A stretch of 64,000 nt of DNA from Caulobacteraceae bacterium (GCA_019247715.1 JAFBAO010000088.1:58420-122419), one strand, 5' to 3'; shown: positions 54,583 through 62,517, numbered from the stretch's first letter. The notes: generated by a model from the sequence alone, not told the origin. Made by a program: numbers and translations.

Positions 54583-55197
54583 TCAGGCCGCCTTGCGCGC
54601 CGTCGCAAGGCCCAACCCCGCCATGAGGAAGACAGAGCCGCTCAGCCGGTTGCGCAAACACCCCCGCCCGAGCAGTCCGCGCAGCCTTGCGGCAAAAAGC
54701 GCCCAGCCGCTGTCCATCAGGATCGCGAGCGCGAGGAAGGTCGCCGAGAACAGCGCCAGCTGCGGCCCGAGCGGAAACCGGGCGTCCAGGAATTGGGGGA
54801 AGAAGGCGCCGTAGAAGAAGAGCGTCTTGGGATTGGCGAGCGAAACCGCGAAGCCGCGAAGGAGCACCCGACGCAGCGGGCCCCGCTGCGGGCGCGCCTC
54901 GGAAAGATCCTCGGCAGGCGCCCGCCAGGCCTTCAGGCCCAGGTAGGCCAGATAGGCGACGCCCAGCCAGCGGAGCGCGCCCAGCCAGCGGCCGAAGACA
55001 CCCAGCAGCTCAGTCATCCCCAGCGCCACGATCGCCAGCTGGACGACCATCGCCGCGCTCGTGCCGACGACGGTGGCGAGCCCCAGGCGCGGGCCGCCGG
55101 CGAGGCTCCCCGCCACGATCAGCGCCACGTTGGGGCCGGGGATCGCCATCAGCACGACGGTGGCGGCCACGAAGGTGAGGAAGAGGTGCGGCGGCAT
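54583..55197 (-). CDS. LysE-family translocator (amino acid exporter)
   Basis: 204 aa inner-membrane protein with about six hydrophobic segments. LysE/RhtB signature [20 protein letters not shown] near the N-terminus and [20 protein letters not shown] in the middle. Exports amino acids or homoserine lactone-like compounds; substrate unknown. ATG 55197, with a TTG six bases upstream as alternative. It lies 38 bases upstream of the liuB start on the same strand and may be co-transcribed with the leucine catabolism genes. Confidence 0.88.
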   Translation of the reverse strand: MPPHLFLTFVAATVVLMAIPGPNVALIVAGSLAGGPRLGLATVVGTSAAMVVQLAIVALGMTELLGVFGRWLGALRWLGVAYLAYLGLKAWRAPAEDLSEARPQRGPLRRVLLRGFAVSLANPKTLFFYGAFFPQFLDARFPLGPQLALFSATFLALAILMDSGWALFAARLRGLLGRGCLRNRLSGSVFLMAGLGLATARKAA

Positions 55198-55322
55198 CGG
55201 CAAGCCAGGGTTTGCGTCCAGTCGCCCGTCGCGCCGCCGCCGTCAAGCGAGGCGGTGGCCCTTGCGTCGGACCGACTTGAAACCCCAAAGTAGGCATACG
55301 GACGCGCGAGGAGGAAAGAACC

Positions 55323-56351
55323 ATGAAGCTGTCGCTGTCGCTGGGACCGCGCGGGCGCGATGTGACGCCGCCCATGGAGCTCATCCTCCTGGCCGAGCGG
55401 CTGGGCTACGACGCGGTCTGGACCGCCGAGACCTACGGCGCCGACGCCATGACGCCGCTCGCTTACATCGCGGCGCTGACCAAGAAGATCAAACTGGGCA
55501 CCTCGATCGCCCAGATCGATGCGCGCACCCCGGCGAACCTGGCCATGTGCGCCCAGACCATCGACGCCTTGGCCGGCGGCGGGCGGATGCGGGTCGGCAT
55601 CGGCACCTCCGGGCCCCAGATCGTCGAAGGCTGGCTGGGGCGTCCCTGGGGCAGAACGAACTACCGGCTTCGCGACACGGTGGCGATCCTGCGCAAGATC
55701 TGGCGGCGCGAGTACGTGGAGCACCACGGCAAGGAGATCGAGCTGCCCTACCGGGGCCCGGGGTCGATCGGCCTCGGCAAGCCGCTGAAGAACATCATGC
55801 ATCCCGGCCCGATCCCGATCTACATCGGCGCCGACACGCCGCTGAACGTGCGGATGACCGGCGAGGTCGCCGACGGTCTCATGGCCATGCACCTGACCCC
55901 CTCGACGATGAAGCAGACGATGGCGACGCTCCAGGAGGGTATCGCCAAGCGTACGGACGGCATGACGCTCGAGAAGTTCTATATCCGGGGCGGGGTCGGC
56001 GTGCGCATCACCGACGACGTCAAGGCCGCGCTGGCGGCCGAAAAGGCCCATATCGCCCTCTACGCCGGCGGCATGGGCGCGCGGAGCATCAATTTCCACA
56101 AGGAGGCGATGGTCAAACGCGGCTTCGGAGAGGCCGCAGATCGTATCCAGGAGCTGTTCCTCGCCGGCCGCAAGGAGGAGGCGGCCGCCGCGGTCCCAGA
56201 CGAATACGTGGACGAGGAATACCTGGTGGGCCCGCAGGCGCGGATCGCCGAGCGCTACAAGGCCTGGCGCGACAGCGGCCTTTCCGAGCTCGCCATCCGA
56301 ATGGCCCCGCCGGAAGTGATCGAGCTGATGGCCAAGATCGCCTCGAAATAG
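55323..56351 (+). CDS. LLM-class flavin-dependent oxidoreductase
   Basis: 342 aa luciferase-like TIM-barrel protein. LLAERLGYDAVWTAETYGAD, TSIAQIDARTPANLAM, VGIGTSGPQIVEGWLGRPWG and PIYIGADTPLNVRMTGEVAD are family blocks; this resembles the F420-type LLM group often annotated in actinobacteria, but an FMN or F420 requirement cannot be decided. Strong ribosome-binding site GAGGAGGAAAG before ATG 55323. Stands alone, divergent from LysE. Confidence 0.9.
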   Translation: MKLSLSLGPRGRDVTPPMELILLAERLGYDAVWTAETYGADAMTPLAYIAALTKKIKLGTSIAQIDARTPANLAMCAQTIDALAGGGRMRVGIGTSGPQIVEGWLGRPWGRTNYRLRDTVAILRKIWRREYVEHHGKEIELPYRGPGSIGLGKPLKNIMHPGPIPIYIGADTPLNVRMTGEVADGLMAMHLTPSTMKQTMATLQEGIAKRTDGMTLEKFYIRGGVGVRITDDVKAALAAEKAHIALYAGGMGARSINFHKEAMVKRGFGEAADRIQELFLAGRKEEAAAAVPDEYVDEEYLVGPQARIAERYKAWRDSGLSELAIRMAPPEVIELMAKIASK

Positions 56352-56399
56352 CGGCCGGGGCCGCTTCGATGCGGCGACCTCCGCCCTCGGCGCAGCGCC

Positions 56400-57191
56400 T
56401 CAGGTCAGGAGTTTGCCGCCTACCAGGGCCAGGGTGGAAGCGAGGACGGGGCGAAGCACCCCGTCAGGCGTTCGCGCGGCGACCAGGCTGCCGATGACGA
56501 TTCCCGGGATCGAGCCGCTGAGCAGCGAGGCGAAGAGCTGCCAGTTCACCGACCCCATCAGCCAATGGCCCATTCCGGCGAGCAGGGTGAGCGGCACGGC
56601 GTGGGCCACGTCCGAGCCCACCAGCTTGGCCACGTCCATCTTCGGATAGAGGATGAGGAGCACGGTCATCCCGAGCGCGCCCGAGCCCACCGAGGTGAGG
56701 GAGACCAGCACCCCCAACACTGCGCCCAGCAAGATCGTCAAGGCCGTGGTGCGGCCCGGACCCAGTCCATGGGTGCGTTTCGCGAAGAAGCCGACGATGG
56801 TCTTGCGGAAGAGGATGGCGATCGCCGTGGCGATCAGGGCCCAGCCGAGACTCGTGGTGATCAGGGAGTTGGCGGAGTCCGCGTGCTTGGCCTGCTGCTG
56901 GGAGAGAATCCACAGGGTGATGGCGCTGGCCGGCACGCTGCCGGCGGCCAGCCGCCAGACGATCCCCCACTGCACCGTCCGCTTGAACCCGTGCACGCCG
57001 GTGCCCACCGTCTTGGTCGCCGCCGCATAGAGCAGGTCGGTGCCGACCGCGGTCGAGGGATGGATCCCGAACGCCAGGACGAGGAGCGGGGTCATAAGGG
57101 AGCCCCCGCCGACCCCCGTCATCCCTACGAGGAAGCCCACCAGGAGACCCGAGAGCGAATAGAGCGGATTGATGTGCAGAAGGAAATCCAA
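56400..57191 (-). CDS. TauE/SafE-family membrane transporter
   Basis: 263 aa with about seven hydrophobic segments; the duplicated TauE motif is seen in LVGFLVGMTGVGGGSLMTPL near the N-terminus and LVSLTSVGSGALGMTVLL in the second half. Exports sulfite/organosulfonates or related anions in characterised members. It starts with TTG 57191 preceded by a GAGGGGGG-type site. No sulfur genes are adjacent, so the substrate is open. Confidence 0.88.
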   Translation of the reverse strand: MDFLLHINPLYSLSGLLVGFLVGMTGVGGGSLMTPLLVLAFGIHPSTAVGTDLLYAAATKTVGTGVHGFKRTVQWGIVWRLAAGSVPASAITLWILSQQQAKHADSANSLITTSLGWALIATAIAILFRKTIVGFFAKRTHGLGPGRTTALTILLGAVLGVLVSLTSVGSGALGMTVLLILYPKMDVAKLVGSDVAHAVPLTLLAGMGHWLMGSVNWQLFASLLSGSIPGIVIGSLVAARTPDGVLRPVLASTLALVGGKLLT

Positions 57192-57232
57192 TGCGCGCCC
57201 CCCTCGAAGGAGGCCTTTTATTCCTTCAAACC

Positions 57233-57814
57233 CTATCGGAGTTCAAGCCTCGCCGCCGGTTCGACCTGCTCGACGATCAGAGTGCCTGCGGGCGAAGGGC
57301 GGATTGCCGGTTGGGCGCGCGCTCCATCCACCCAGGGTCCCCAGTCGGACAGCGGCAGGATCACCGGCTGGCGATCGTGATAGGGGGCGACATCCGGACC
57401 CGGCTCGCAGGTCAGCAGGGTGAACCGGTCGTCGCGCACCAGCCCTGCGAAGCAGAACACGTCCTGTTCCGCATGCGTGAAGCGCCACTTGGTCTTGGGA
57501 TACTTCACGCCCGTGAACTCGAAGAAGTGGGTGGCCGGAACAAGGCATCTGCCGCGATCGAACCGGCGGTCCTCCGAGCGGAAGTTGATGATCGGTCCGG
57601 CCTTCGGGCGAGGCGGCGCAAGCCCCCAGCGCAGTTGGTCGAGGCGGACGCCGTCCTCGAACGCCTGCACGACGGGCGCCGGATCGGTGGGCGAAATCTC
57701 CTCAAGCGGCGCCAGGTTGGGGATCGCCTGCGGCGAGCGGAAAGGCAGCTTGAGCTGGCCGAAGATCTCCTGCAGCCGGTGATGAGGCGCGTTGTAGCCG
57801 TAACGATTGCACAT
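57233..57814 (-). CDS. SOS response-associated peptidase (SRAP/HMCES/YedK)
   Basis: 193 aa. Covalently shields abasic sites in single-stranded DNA through Cys2. Start MCNRYGYN gives the catalytic Cys2 after Met removal, with the conserved Asn in this segment; further family blocks are RWGLAPP, RCLVPATHFFEFTG (Glu) and the HDRQPVILP His. All active-site residues appear intact. ATG 57814. Confidence 0.93.
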   Translation of the reverse strand: MCNRYGYNAPHHRLQEIFGQLKLPFRSPQAIPNLAPLEEISPTDPAPVVQAFEDGVRLDQLRWGLAPPRPKAGPIINFRSEDRRFDRGRCLVPATHFFEFTGVKYPKTKWRFTHAEQDVFCFAGLVRDDRFTLLTCEPGPDVAPYHDRQPVILPLSDWGPWVDGARAQPAIRPSPAGTLIVEQVEPAARLELR

Positions 57815-57873
57815 CCCTCATCCTAACCCGGGCCGGGCGCCGAGCCAGCGCCCGGCTGCGGCGGCGAAGGCGG

Positions 57874-58023
57874 CTATTTGCGGAAGGTGAGGAACCAGCC
57901 GGCCGAGGCCGCCAGCGTAGCCGCGGCCAGCAGGACTGTCGGGGCCTTCGTGGTGAGCCAGGTCTGCGGTCTGGTCCAGCCCGCGCGCCACGCGCGCTTG
58001 AGCCTCCGCGGTCCGAGACTCAT
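57874..58023 (-). CDS. Small single-pass membrane protein
   Basis: 49 aa from ATG 58023: a basic N-terminus (SLGPRRLKRAWRAG) then one hydrophobic segment (APTVLLAAATLAASAGWFL) and the end TFRK. Too short for any family assignment; accepted because it has a clean helix, an ATG with a G-rich upstream site, and lies in a 322-base gap between SRAP and the peptidase gene. Could be spurious. Confidence 0.4.
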   Translation of the reverse strand: MSLGPRRLKRAWRAGWTRPQTWLTTKAPTVLLAAATLAASAGWFLTFRK

Positions 58024-58136
58024 CGTTCCCCGCCATGCGTGCGCCATGCGCCGGCAATGGGATCGAGCCCTCCAGGGTTCCGCCAAGACGATCCTATCAG
58101 CCTTCACAAGGCCGTGTCTGAGCGGCCGCCGTCCGC

Positions 58137-58988
58137 TCAGAGGACGCGCGCGTGGAAGGTGTCGCACGCCTCGATCGTCCCTTGATCCAGGCCCCGCTCG
58201 AACCAGCGGACCCGCTGCGCCGACGTGCCGTGGGTGAACGCGTCGGGGACGACGCGGCCTTCGGTCTGGCGCTGCAACGTGTCGTCGCCCACCGCGCGGG
58301 CGGCCGCCAGACCCTGTTCGACGTCACCGGTCTCGAGGATATGCTCGGTCTTGTCGGCCCGGTTCGCCCAGACGCCGGCATAGCAGTCGGCCTGCAGCTC
58401 GCGCCGCACCGAGACGCCGTTCGCGCCCCGTTCGGCGCCGGCGAAAGCGGCGTCGTCGTTCATCTCGCCCAGCAGGTTCTGGACGTGATGGCCGACCTCG
58501 TGAGCGATCACATAGGCTTGGGCGAAGTCTCCGGGGGCGCCGAACCGCTCGCGCAGCTCGCGGTAGAAATCGAGGTCGATGTAAACGCGTCGGTCGTTCG
58601 GACAGTAGAAGGGCCCCATGGCCGAAGCGCCTTCGCCACATCCGGTCTCCGTCTCGCCGGTGTAAGGAACGAAGATGGGCGGCTGATAGGCTTGGCCGCG
58701 CTCGGCGAAGATCTGGCGCCACACGTCCTCGGTCGAGCCGACGATCTTGGCCGAGAAATGCAGCAGCGGGTCGCTCGCGCCGGCGCCGGGTGCGGTGGCG
58801 GGCGCGGTGGCGGGCGCCTGGGAGTCGGAGCCGTCCCCGCTCAGGAGCTGGCCTGGATTGACCCCCAACAGCAGGGCCAGCAGCAGCCCGACGACGCCCA
58901 GCCCGCCGCCCCCCCAGATGACGGGTCTGCCGAAGCCGCCGCGGCGATCCTCGATGTTGGAGCTTTCCCGCAGATCATCCAGACGCAT
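58137..58988 (-). CDS. Neutral zinc metallopeptidase (YpfJ family)
   Basis: 283 aa. A short cytoplasmic N-terminus (MRLDDLRESSNIEDRRG), one membrane helix (GGGGLGVVGLLLALLLGVNP), a Pro/Ala linker, then a catalytic domain with zinc motif VIAHEVGHHVQNLLG (HExxH) and the downstream GVSVRRELQADCYAGVWAN. The family is predicted, not characterised, as zinc peptidases; location is periplasmic side of the inner membrane. Cys residues in the TGCGEGASAMGPFYCPNDRR segment may form a disulfide. Confidence 0.9.
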   Translation of the reverse strand: MRLDDLRESSNIEDRRGGFGRPVIWGGGGLGVVGLLLALLLGVNPGQLLSGDGSDSQAPATAPATAPGAGASDPLLHFSAKIVGSTEDVWRQIFAERGQAYQPPIFVPYTGETETGCGEGASAMGPFYCPNDRRVYIDLDFYRELRERFGAPGDFAQAYVIAHEVGHHVQNLLGEMNDDAAFAGAERGANGVSVRRELQADCYAGVWANRADKTEHILETGDVEQGLAAARAVGDDTLQRQTEGRVVPDAFTHGTSAQRVRWFERGLDQGTIEACDTFHARVL

Positions 58989-59014
58989 GGGCCGTCCTCC
59001 TGGCCGAGCAACGC

Positions 59015-59410
59015 CTAGCGCCCAGGCGGCAGGCTCGAGGCCATGGCGAGCAACTCAGCGTGCTCGGGGTGGGAGACCATCCGGCAAAGCGCCGCGGCGC
59101 GCCGGCAGGCCTCGCGACACTCTTCCATCTGGCCGAGCTTCTCGCAATCGGCCGCGCAGACCTCGCAGATGTCCGCGCACAGGACGCAGATGCGATGCTG
59201 GAACTGGCTCTTCTGGACCAGGAAGTCGGACGCGAGCCGGCAGACGGCGGCGCAGTCGGCCATCAGCCGCAGGTGCTGCGGCCGGGCGTGCTCTCCCCCC
59301 GTCTCCAGGCAGCGGACGGTCGCCTCGGTGACGCAGACGGCATGGCATTCGGCGAGCGCCCGGATGCATTCGCGCGTCTGGACGCTGAGGCTGTTGGGAT
59401 GCGGTTCCAT
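59015..59410 (-). CDS. Four-helix-bundle copper-binding protein (Csp/DUF326)
   Basis: 131 aa with about 15 cysteines, spaced along predicted helices: CIRALAECHAVC, MADCAAVCRLA, CVLCADICEVCAADCEKL, CREACRRAAALC. The pattern matches Csp copper-storage proteins and the DUF326 ferredoxin-like family, which bind many Cu(I) inside a four-helix bundle. No signal peptide, so the cytosolic Csp3 type is more likely. ATG 59410 chosen; GTG 59437 is possible. Confidence 0.88.
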   Translation of the reverse strand: MEPHPNSLSVQTRECIRALAECHAVCVTEATVRCLETGGEHARPQHLRLMADCAAVCRLASDFLVQKSQFQHRICVLCADICEVCAADCEKLGQMEECREACRRAAALCRMVSHPEHAELLAMASSLPPGR

Positions 59411-59500
59411 GACTTGAGTGAACGGCTTGCGAACCACAGCGTTCCTGTGCCGATGGCCGCCGTCTTCGCCAAGTCACCGGGCGCCCACAAGGAGAGAATC

Positions 59501-59848
59501 ATGCCGGTCGAGAACATCGAAGGATGGGATGGAAGGACGAACGCCGGAGAACCGGTGGGGGCCGCCGATCTCAAGGGAGAACCCCGCCAGTTCCAGTCTA
59601 TCAGCGACGTGGCGGACCGGGCGGCCGACGCGGTCTCGAGAGTCACCGACCGGGCGGCCGAGACCTACCAGACGGTCCGGACCAGGGCGCAGGCGCTCGG
59701 CGACCAGATCGATCCCTTCGTTCAGGAGAAGCCGTACGCCGCTCTCGGCATCGCCGCACTCGCCGGCCTTGTCCTGGGCAGCCTGCTGTTCGGGCATCGC
59801 AGGGAGGTGATCTACGTGAAGCCGCGTGGCCCGGCCAACCGCACCTGA
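59501..59848 (+). CDS. DUF883/YqjD-like membrane-anchored protein
   Basis: 115 aa. Polar N-terminal half with a coiled-coil-like heptad section (DVADRAADAVSRVTDRAAET), then QEKPYAALGIAALAGLVLGS, the C-terminal membrane anchor typical of the YqjD/ElaB/DUF883 group that tethers ribosomes in E. coli stationary phase. AAGGAGAG precedes the ATG at 59501. It has a strong terminator after it, so it is a separate transcription unit. Confidence 0.85.
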   Translation: MPVENIEGWDGRTNAGEPVGAADLKGEPRQFQSISDVADRAADAVSRVTDRAAETYQTVRTRAQALGDQIDPFVQEKPYAALGIAALAGLVLGSLLFGHRREVIYVKPRGPANRT

Positions 59849-59858
59849 GGCGCCGCGA

Positions 59859-59895
59859 CCGACGATGGCGGGACGACGCCGTCGGACTCTTTTTT
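59859..59895 (+). terminator. Rho-independent terminator after the DUF883-like gene
   Basis: Stem CCGAC-(GAT bulge)-GGCG (59859-59870) pairs with CGCC-GTCGG (59877-59885) around a 6-base loop, followed by ACTC and a run of six T (59890-59895). It starts 11 bases after the stop. Confidence 0.75.
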
Positions 59896-59964
59896 GGAAC
59901 GCAACGCCTGGATTGCGATTCTGCTATTCGCGCTGACTTGAACATTGCCGGGGCCTGACGGGCC

Positions 59965-60726
59965 GTGAACTACGTCGCCTATGTCAGCTGCCTTGTCCGG
60001 GGCCACGACTGGCGTCTCAGTCGGCGCGGCGCCAACCATCTGAGATGCCGGGTGTGCGGCTTGCGCACGCCAGAGCCGGAGCGGCCGAAGCTCCGGCCGG
60101 CCAAGGCGACGTCATCCCGGTCTGACGAGCAAACGATGCGGCTCCGGACCAAGCGGCCGCCGCCGGGGGCGGAGGCCCCGCCGCACATGGCGACGCCGGT
60201 CAACGGCGCAAAGCCAGGGCTGGAGGCGCTCGCGGCCGCCGTTCCGCCACAAGTCCATGCGTCCAAGGCGCAGGTTGATTCCGCAATCGACGAGAGCCAG
60301 GTGATGTTCAGCAAGTCCCCTCCCCCTTCCCCCGCAAGCTCGCCCTCCGAGCACCCCACCGATGGGGAGGGGCGGCGCGCCCCGCTCGGCCAGGGCTGCC
60401 GCATCGGCGCCGACATGGTTCTCGAGGGCGCCATCTCTGGCGGCGGCGAAATCCACATCGACGGCGTCGTGAAAGGCGAGGTGCGCGTCGAACGCGTCTT
60501 CGTCGGCGAGGGGGGCAAGGTCGACGGCGGAATCTATGCCGACGTCGTCGAGATCCGCGGCAAGGTGAGCGGCCTCATCACCGCCAAACAGGTGCGCCTG
60601 CAAGGCGCCTGCGATGTGGACGCCGACATTCATCACGAGCAGCTGGCCATGGAGCCCGGCGCGTCGTTCCAGGGTCGGAGCCTGCGGCTTCAACGCGACG
60701 CCCCGCCGGCCGGCCCCCGCGCCTGA
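59965..60726 (+). CDS. Bactofilin-family protein with an N-terminal zinc-ribbon-like segment
   Basis: 253 aa from GTG 59965. Residues 1-40 include CLVRGHDW and HLRCRVCGLRTPE, a Cys/His arrangement like a small zinc ribbon. A Pro/Ala linker (45-140) follows, then a bactofilin beta-helix (about 145-240): CRIGADMVLEGAISGGGEIH, DGVVKGEVRVERVFVGEGG, ADVVEIRGKVSGLITAKQVR. Bactofilins polymerise into cytoskeletal filaments and position peptidoglycan enzymes in Caulobacter. A shorter product from ATG 60304 would begin MFSKSPPP, the usual bactofilin start, so either the long form is real or two starts are used. Confidence 0.85.
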   Translation: MNYVAYVSCLVRGHDWRLSRRGANHLRCRVCGLRTPEPERPKLRPAKATSSRSDEQTMRLRTKRPPPGAEAPPHMATPVNGAKPGLEALAAAVPPQVHASKAQVDSAIDESQVMFSKSPPPSPASSPSEHPTDGEGRRAPLGQGCRIGADMVLEGAISGGGEIHIDGVVKGEVRVERVFVGEGGKVDGGIYADVVEIRGKVSGLITAKQVRLQGACDVDADIHHEQLAMEPGASFQGRSLRLQRDAPPAGPRA

Positions 60727-60873
60727 CGTGGGTCCTGCGCCGGAGCGAAAGCCGCGCCCGGCGTGGCCGGCGAGGCAACCGACTTGGCTAATTGGCGTTA
60801 CCGCGTGGGTTTATGCTCCGGAGAACCTCACGCTCCGAACGCTAAACGAGACTGGCTAGAGGAGGGACGACCC

Positions 60874-61188
60874 GTGAAGCTTTATCAATACGTGGCGCTC
60901 AGCGCGCTGTGCTTGGCGGCGGTGGCATGCAAGCCGGCCGCACAAAAAGCCGCCGAGGAAGCCAACACGGCTCAGGCGCAAGCCAACGCCGCCGAAACGT
61001 CGGCCTCCGAGGCTGCCGCCTCCGCGAACGCCGCCGGCGAGATGAGCAACGCCGTGACGGCCGAGCCTGCCGCCGAGACCGCCGCCGGTGCGGCCAAGGG
61101 CGCGGGCGAGCATGCGGAGAAGGCCGCCGACGCGGCCAAGGCTTCCAGCGCCGACGCCGCCAGGGCCGAGAAGAGCGGCTCGCAATAG
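60874..61188 (+). CDS. Small alanine-rich lipoprotein
   Basis: 104 aa. GTG start 60874 preceded by GGAGGG. Lipoprotein signal with lipobox AAVAC (Cys19), then about 85 residues made mostly of Ala, Glu, Lys and Asn in heptad-like order (AAEEANTAQAQANAAETSAS), so a helical coiled coil anchored to a membrane is expected. Lpp-like in build but no homology can be claimed. The next 400 bases hold two structured elements, probably its 3' region. Confidence 0.75.
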   Translation: MKLYQYVALSALCLAAVACKPAAQKAAEEANTAQAQANAAETSASEAAASANAAGEMSNAVTAEPAAETAAGAAKGAGEHAEKAADAAKASSADAARAEKSGSQ

Positions 61189-61210
61189 GCGCCCGCGCGA
61201 CGAAACGCGA

Positions 61211-61278
61211 GCGCGGGGATTGGGGCCTTTCCCGGGGCGAGGCCGAAACGGCCCAGAAGCGTTCTGAATTCCCCGCGC
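61211..61278 (+). ncRNA. Candidate structured RNA element (multi-stem)
   Basis: Closing arms GCGCGGGGA (61211-61219) and TCCCCGCGC (61270-61278) are a perfect 9-bp inverted pair enclosing 50 bases with two further hairpins: GGG/CCC around CCTTT (61223-61233) and GGCC-GAAAC-GGCC (61241-61253). This closed multi-stem layout suggests a folded RNA, for example an sRNA or processed 3' UTR. It is not a tRNA. Only the pairing is observed; expression is unknown. Confidence 0.4.
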
Positions 61279-61338
61279 AACATTGATGTGCGACCCCGCT
61301 CTGGCCGGCGCGCACAGGCGAGTTCTGAGCGCCGACAC

Positions 61339-61372
61339 GAAGGCCCTGGCTTCCCCCCAAGCCGGGGCCTTC
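61339..61372 (+). terminator. Strong hairpin, probable terminator of the lipoprotein transcript
   Basis: GAAGGCCCTGGCTT (61339-61352) pairs with AAGCCGGGGCCTTC (61359-61372), 14 bp with one G-U wobble and a loop of six C. The following GCTTCTTC is only a weak U-tract on the plus strand. Confidence 0.6.
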
Positions 61373-61535
61373 GCTTCTTCAGCGTCCACGCGGCACTGTC
61401 GCAAAGCGGACGGCGCCCGAGGCCCGGGGATCATGACGCCGGCCAAGCTGGACTGCGTGGCGCGGGAGAGCGCCTCCTTGTCGAACACGATCGAAGCGAC
61501 GTGGGCGTCTGCGGCCGGGCCCACGTGGCACCTCG

Positions 61536-61573
61536 AAAAAGAAAACGCCAGCGGACCCGGAGGCCCGCTGGCG
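61536..61573 (-). terminator. Rho-independent terminator of the repeat-protein gene
   Basis: CGCCAGCGG (61546-61554) and CCGCTGGCG (61565-61573), a perfect 9-bp stem. On the minus strand it is followed by TTTTCTTTTT (complement of 61536-61545). It lies 30 bases after the stop of the secreted repeat protein. Confidence 0.85.
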
Positions 61574-61602
61574 CGGTAAGCAGAGAACTGAAGTGGGTCG
61601 GC

Positions 61603-62517
61603 TTAGTGGACGGCCGAGCTGCCGAACGTGATGCTCGAGTTGGCCGAGACCGCGGTGGCGGTCTGGTTGGCGTTGCCGACGCCGGTGTTGCTGGTCTGGG
61701 TGCTGATACCCGCGAAGGAAGCGGTGTTGCCAGCGCCTTGGACGCTCACATAGCCGGTGGTCAGGTTGCCCCCGACGAAGCCGCCCGCGCCGGCGCCGCC
61801 GACCACGGTCTCGCTCAGGTCTTGCAGGGTCACCGGGCCAGCCAGGGAGACCGTCACCGACGTGGTCGTGGTGTGCGTGTTGCCCGAGTGCTCGATGTTG
61901 TACGCGTCCTTGACGTTCTCGCTGCCGTTGTTGGCGGCTTGACCGCCGTCTTCGGCCTTCTGGTTCGAGCCGTCGCCGCTCGCCGCTTGACCGCCGAGGG
62001 CCAGGTTGCCCTGGTTGTTCGAGTCGCTGTTGTTGGTGCTGCCGCCGCTGGCGGACTGGCCGCCCTTGGTGGCGAGATCGACTTGGTTGTTCGAGTCCTT
62101 GTTGACGGTGCTGCCGTTGTTCGCGCCGCCCTTGCTGGCCGACGAGTTGCCGGTCTTCACTTCGCCGCCGTTATTGGCCGAGCCGGCGCCTTGGCTGTTG
62201 CTGCTGGTGTGGGTCAGCGAATTGCCGGACCCGATCGCCGAACCGCCGTCGTTGGCCGAGCCAGATCCTTGGCTGTTGCTGCCGCTGTCGCTGTTGCCGG
62301 ACAGGGCGGAGACGCCGCCGTTGTTGGCCGAGCCCGAGCCTTGGCTGTTGGTGGCCGAGTGGCTCGACGTGTTGCCCGAGCCGAGCGTCAAGCTGTCGTT
62401 GTTGGCCGAGCCCGAGCCTTGGCTCGTGCCAGTGGAAGTGTTCGTGTCGGCCATGGCGACGCTGCTGAGCGCCAGACCGAATGCGAGCGCCGAGGCGCCC
62501 AGGAGAAGCTTGCGCAT
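61603..62517 (-). CDS. Secreted repetitive Gly/Ser/Asn-rich surface or matrix protein
   Basis: 304 aa, no family recognised. Signal peptide at 1-23 (MRKLLLGASALAFGLALSSV, then cleavage after AMA). Mature part has three zones. Zone 1 has four copies of SQGSGSANN or a close variant at residues 32, 58, 82 and 108 (spacing 26, 24, 26), each followed by SGN. Zone 2 has two copies of DSNNQ..LA..GGQ.ASG (141-159 and 165-182). Zone 3 (about 215-304) is non-repetitive, rich in Thr, Val, Gly and Ser with alternating beta-like residues. No Cys. Asn/Gln/Gly/Ser repeats recall curli-type amyloids and bacterial matrix proteins, but there is no direct match. ATG 62517; GTG 62529 is a minor alternative. Confidence 0.8.
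   Translation of the reverse strand: MRKLLLGASALAFGLALSSVAMADTNTSTGTSQGSGSANNDSLTLGSGNTSSHSATNSQGSGSANNGGVSALSGNSDSGSNSQGSGSANDGGSAIGSGNSLTHTSSNSQGAGSANNGGEVKTGNSSASKGGANNGSTVNKDSNNQVDLATKGGQSASGGSTNNSDSNNQGNLALGGQAASGDGSNQKAEDGGQAANNGSENVKDAYNIEHSGNTHTTTTSVTVSLAGPVTLQDLSETVVGGAGAGGFVGGNLTTGYVSVQGAGNTASFAGISTQTSNTGVGNANQTATAVSANSSITFGSSAVH
62133..62424 (-). repeat. Four tandem repeats of about 75 bp inside the secreted protein gene
   Basis: Units start at 62424, 62346, 62274 and 62196 (reading leftward), each encoding SQGSGSANN or variants; nearly the same DNA word, TTGGCCGAGCC.GAGCCTTGGCT on the plus strand, recurs in each. The third copy has Asp for the last Asn and the fourth has Ala for Ser. 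Confidence 0.85.

Larger units (their letters stand above)
61189..61602. other. Non-coding stretch with strong RNA-type structures
   Basis: 414 bases between the lipoprotein gene and the convergent repeat-protein gene. It contains the inverted-repeat unit 61211-61278, a 14-bp hairpin at 61339-61372 and the terminator of the repeat-protein gene at 61536-61573. Open frames here translate to low-complexity Arg/Ala sequence and are not accepted as genes. Confidence 0.6.

Noticed and set aside
61283..61579. Plus-strand frame of 98 codons after the lipoprotein
   Set aside because: It runs through the hairpins and the terminator of the opposite gene and resembles no protein.
61603..62517. CRISPR array from regularly spaced similar DNA words
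   Set aside because: The repeats are in-frame codons of a secreted protein, with diverged copies and spacers that are part of the same coding sequence.
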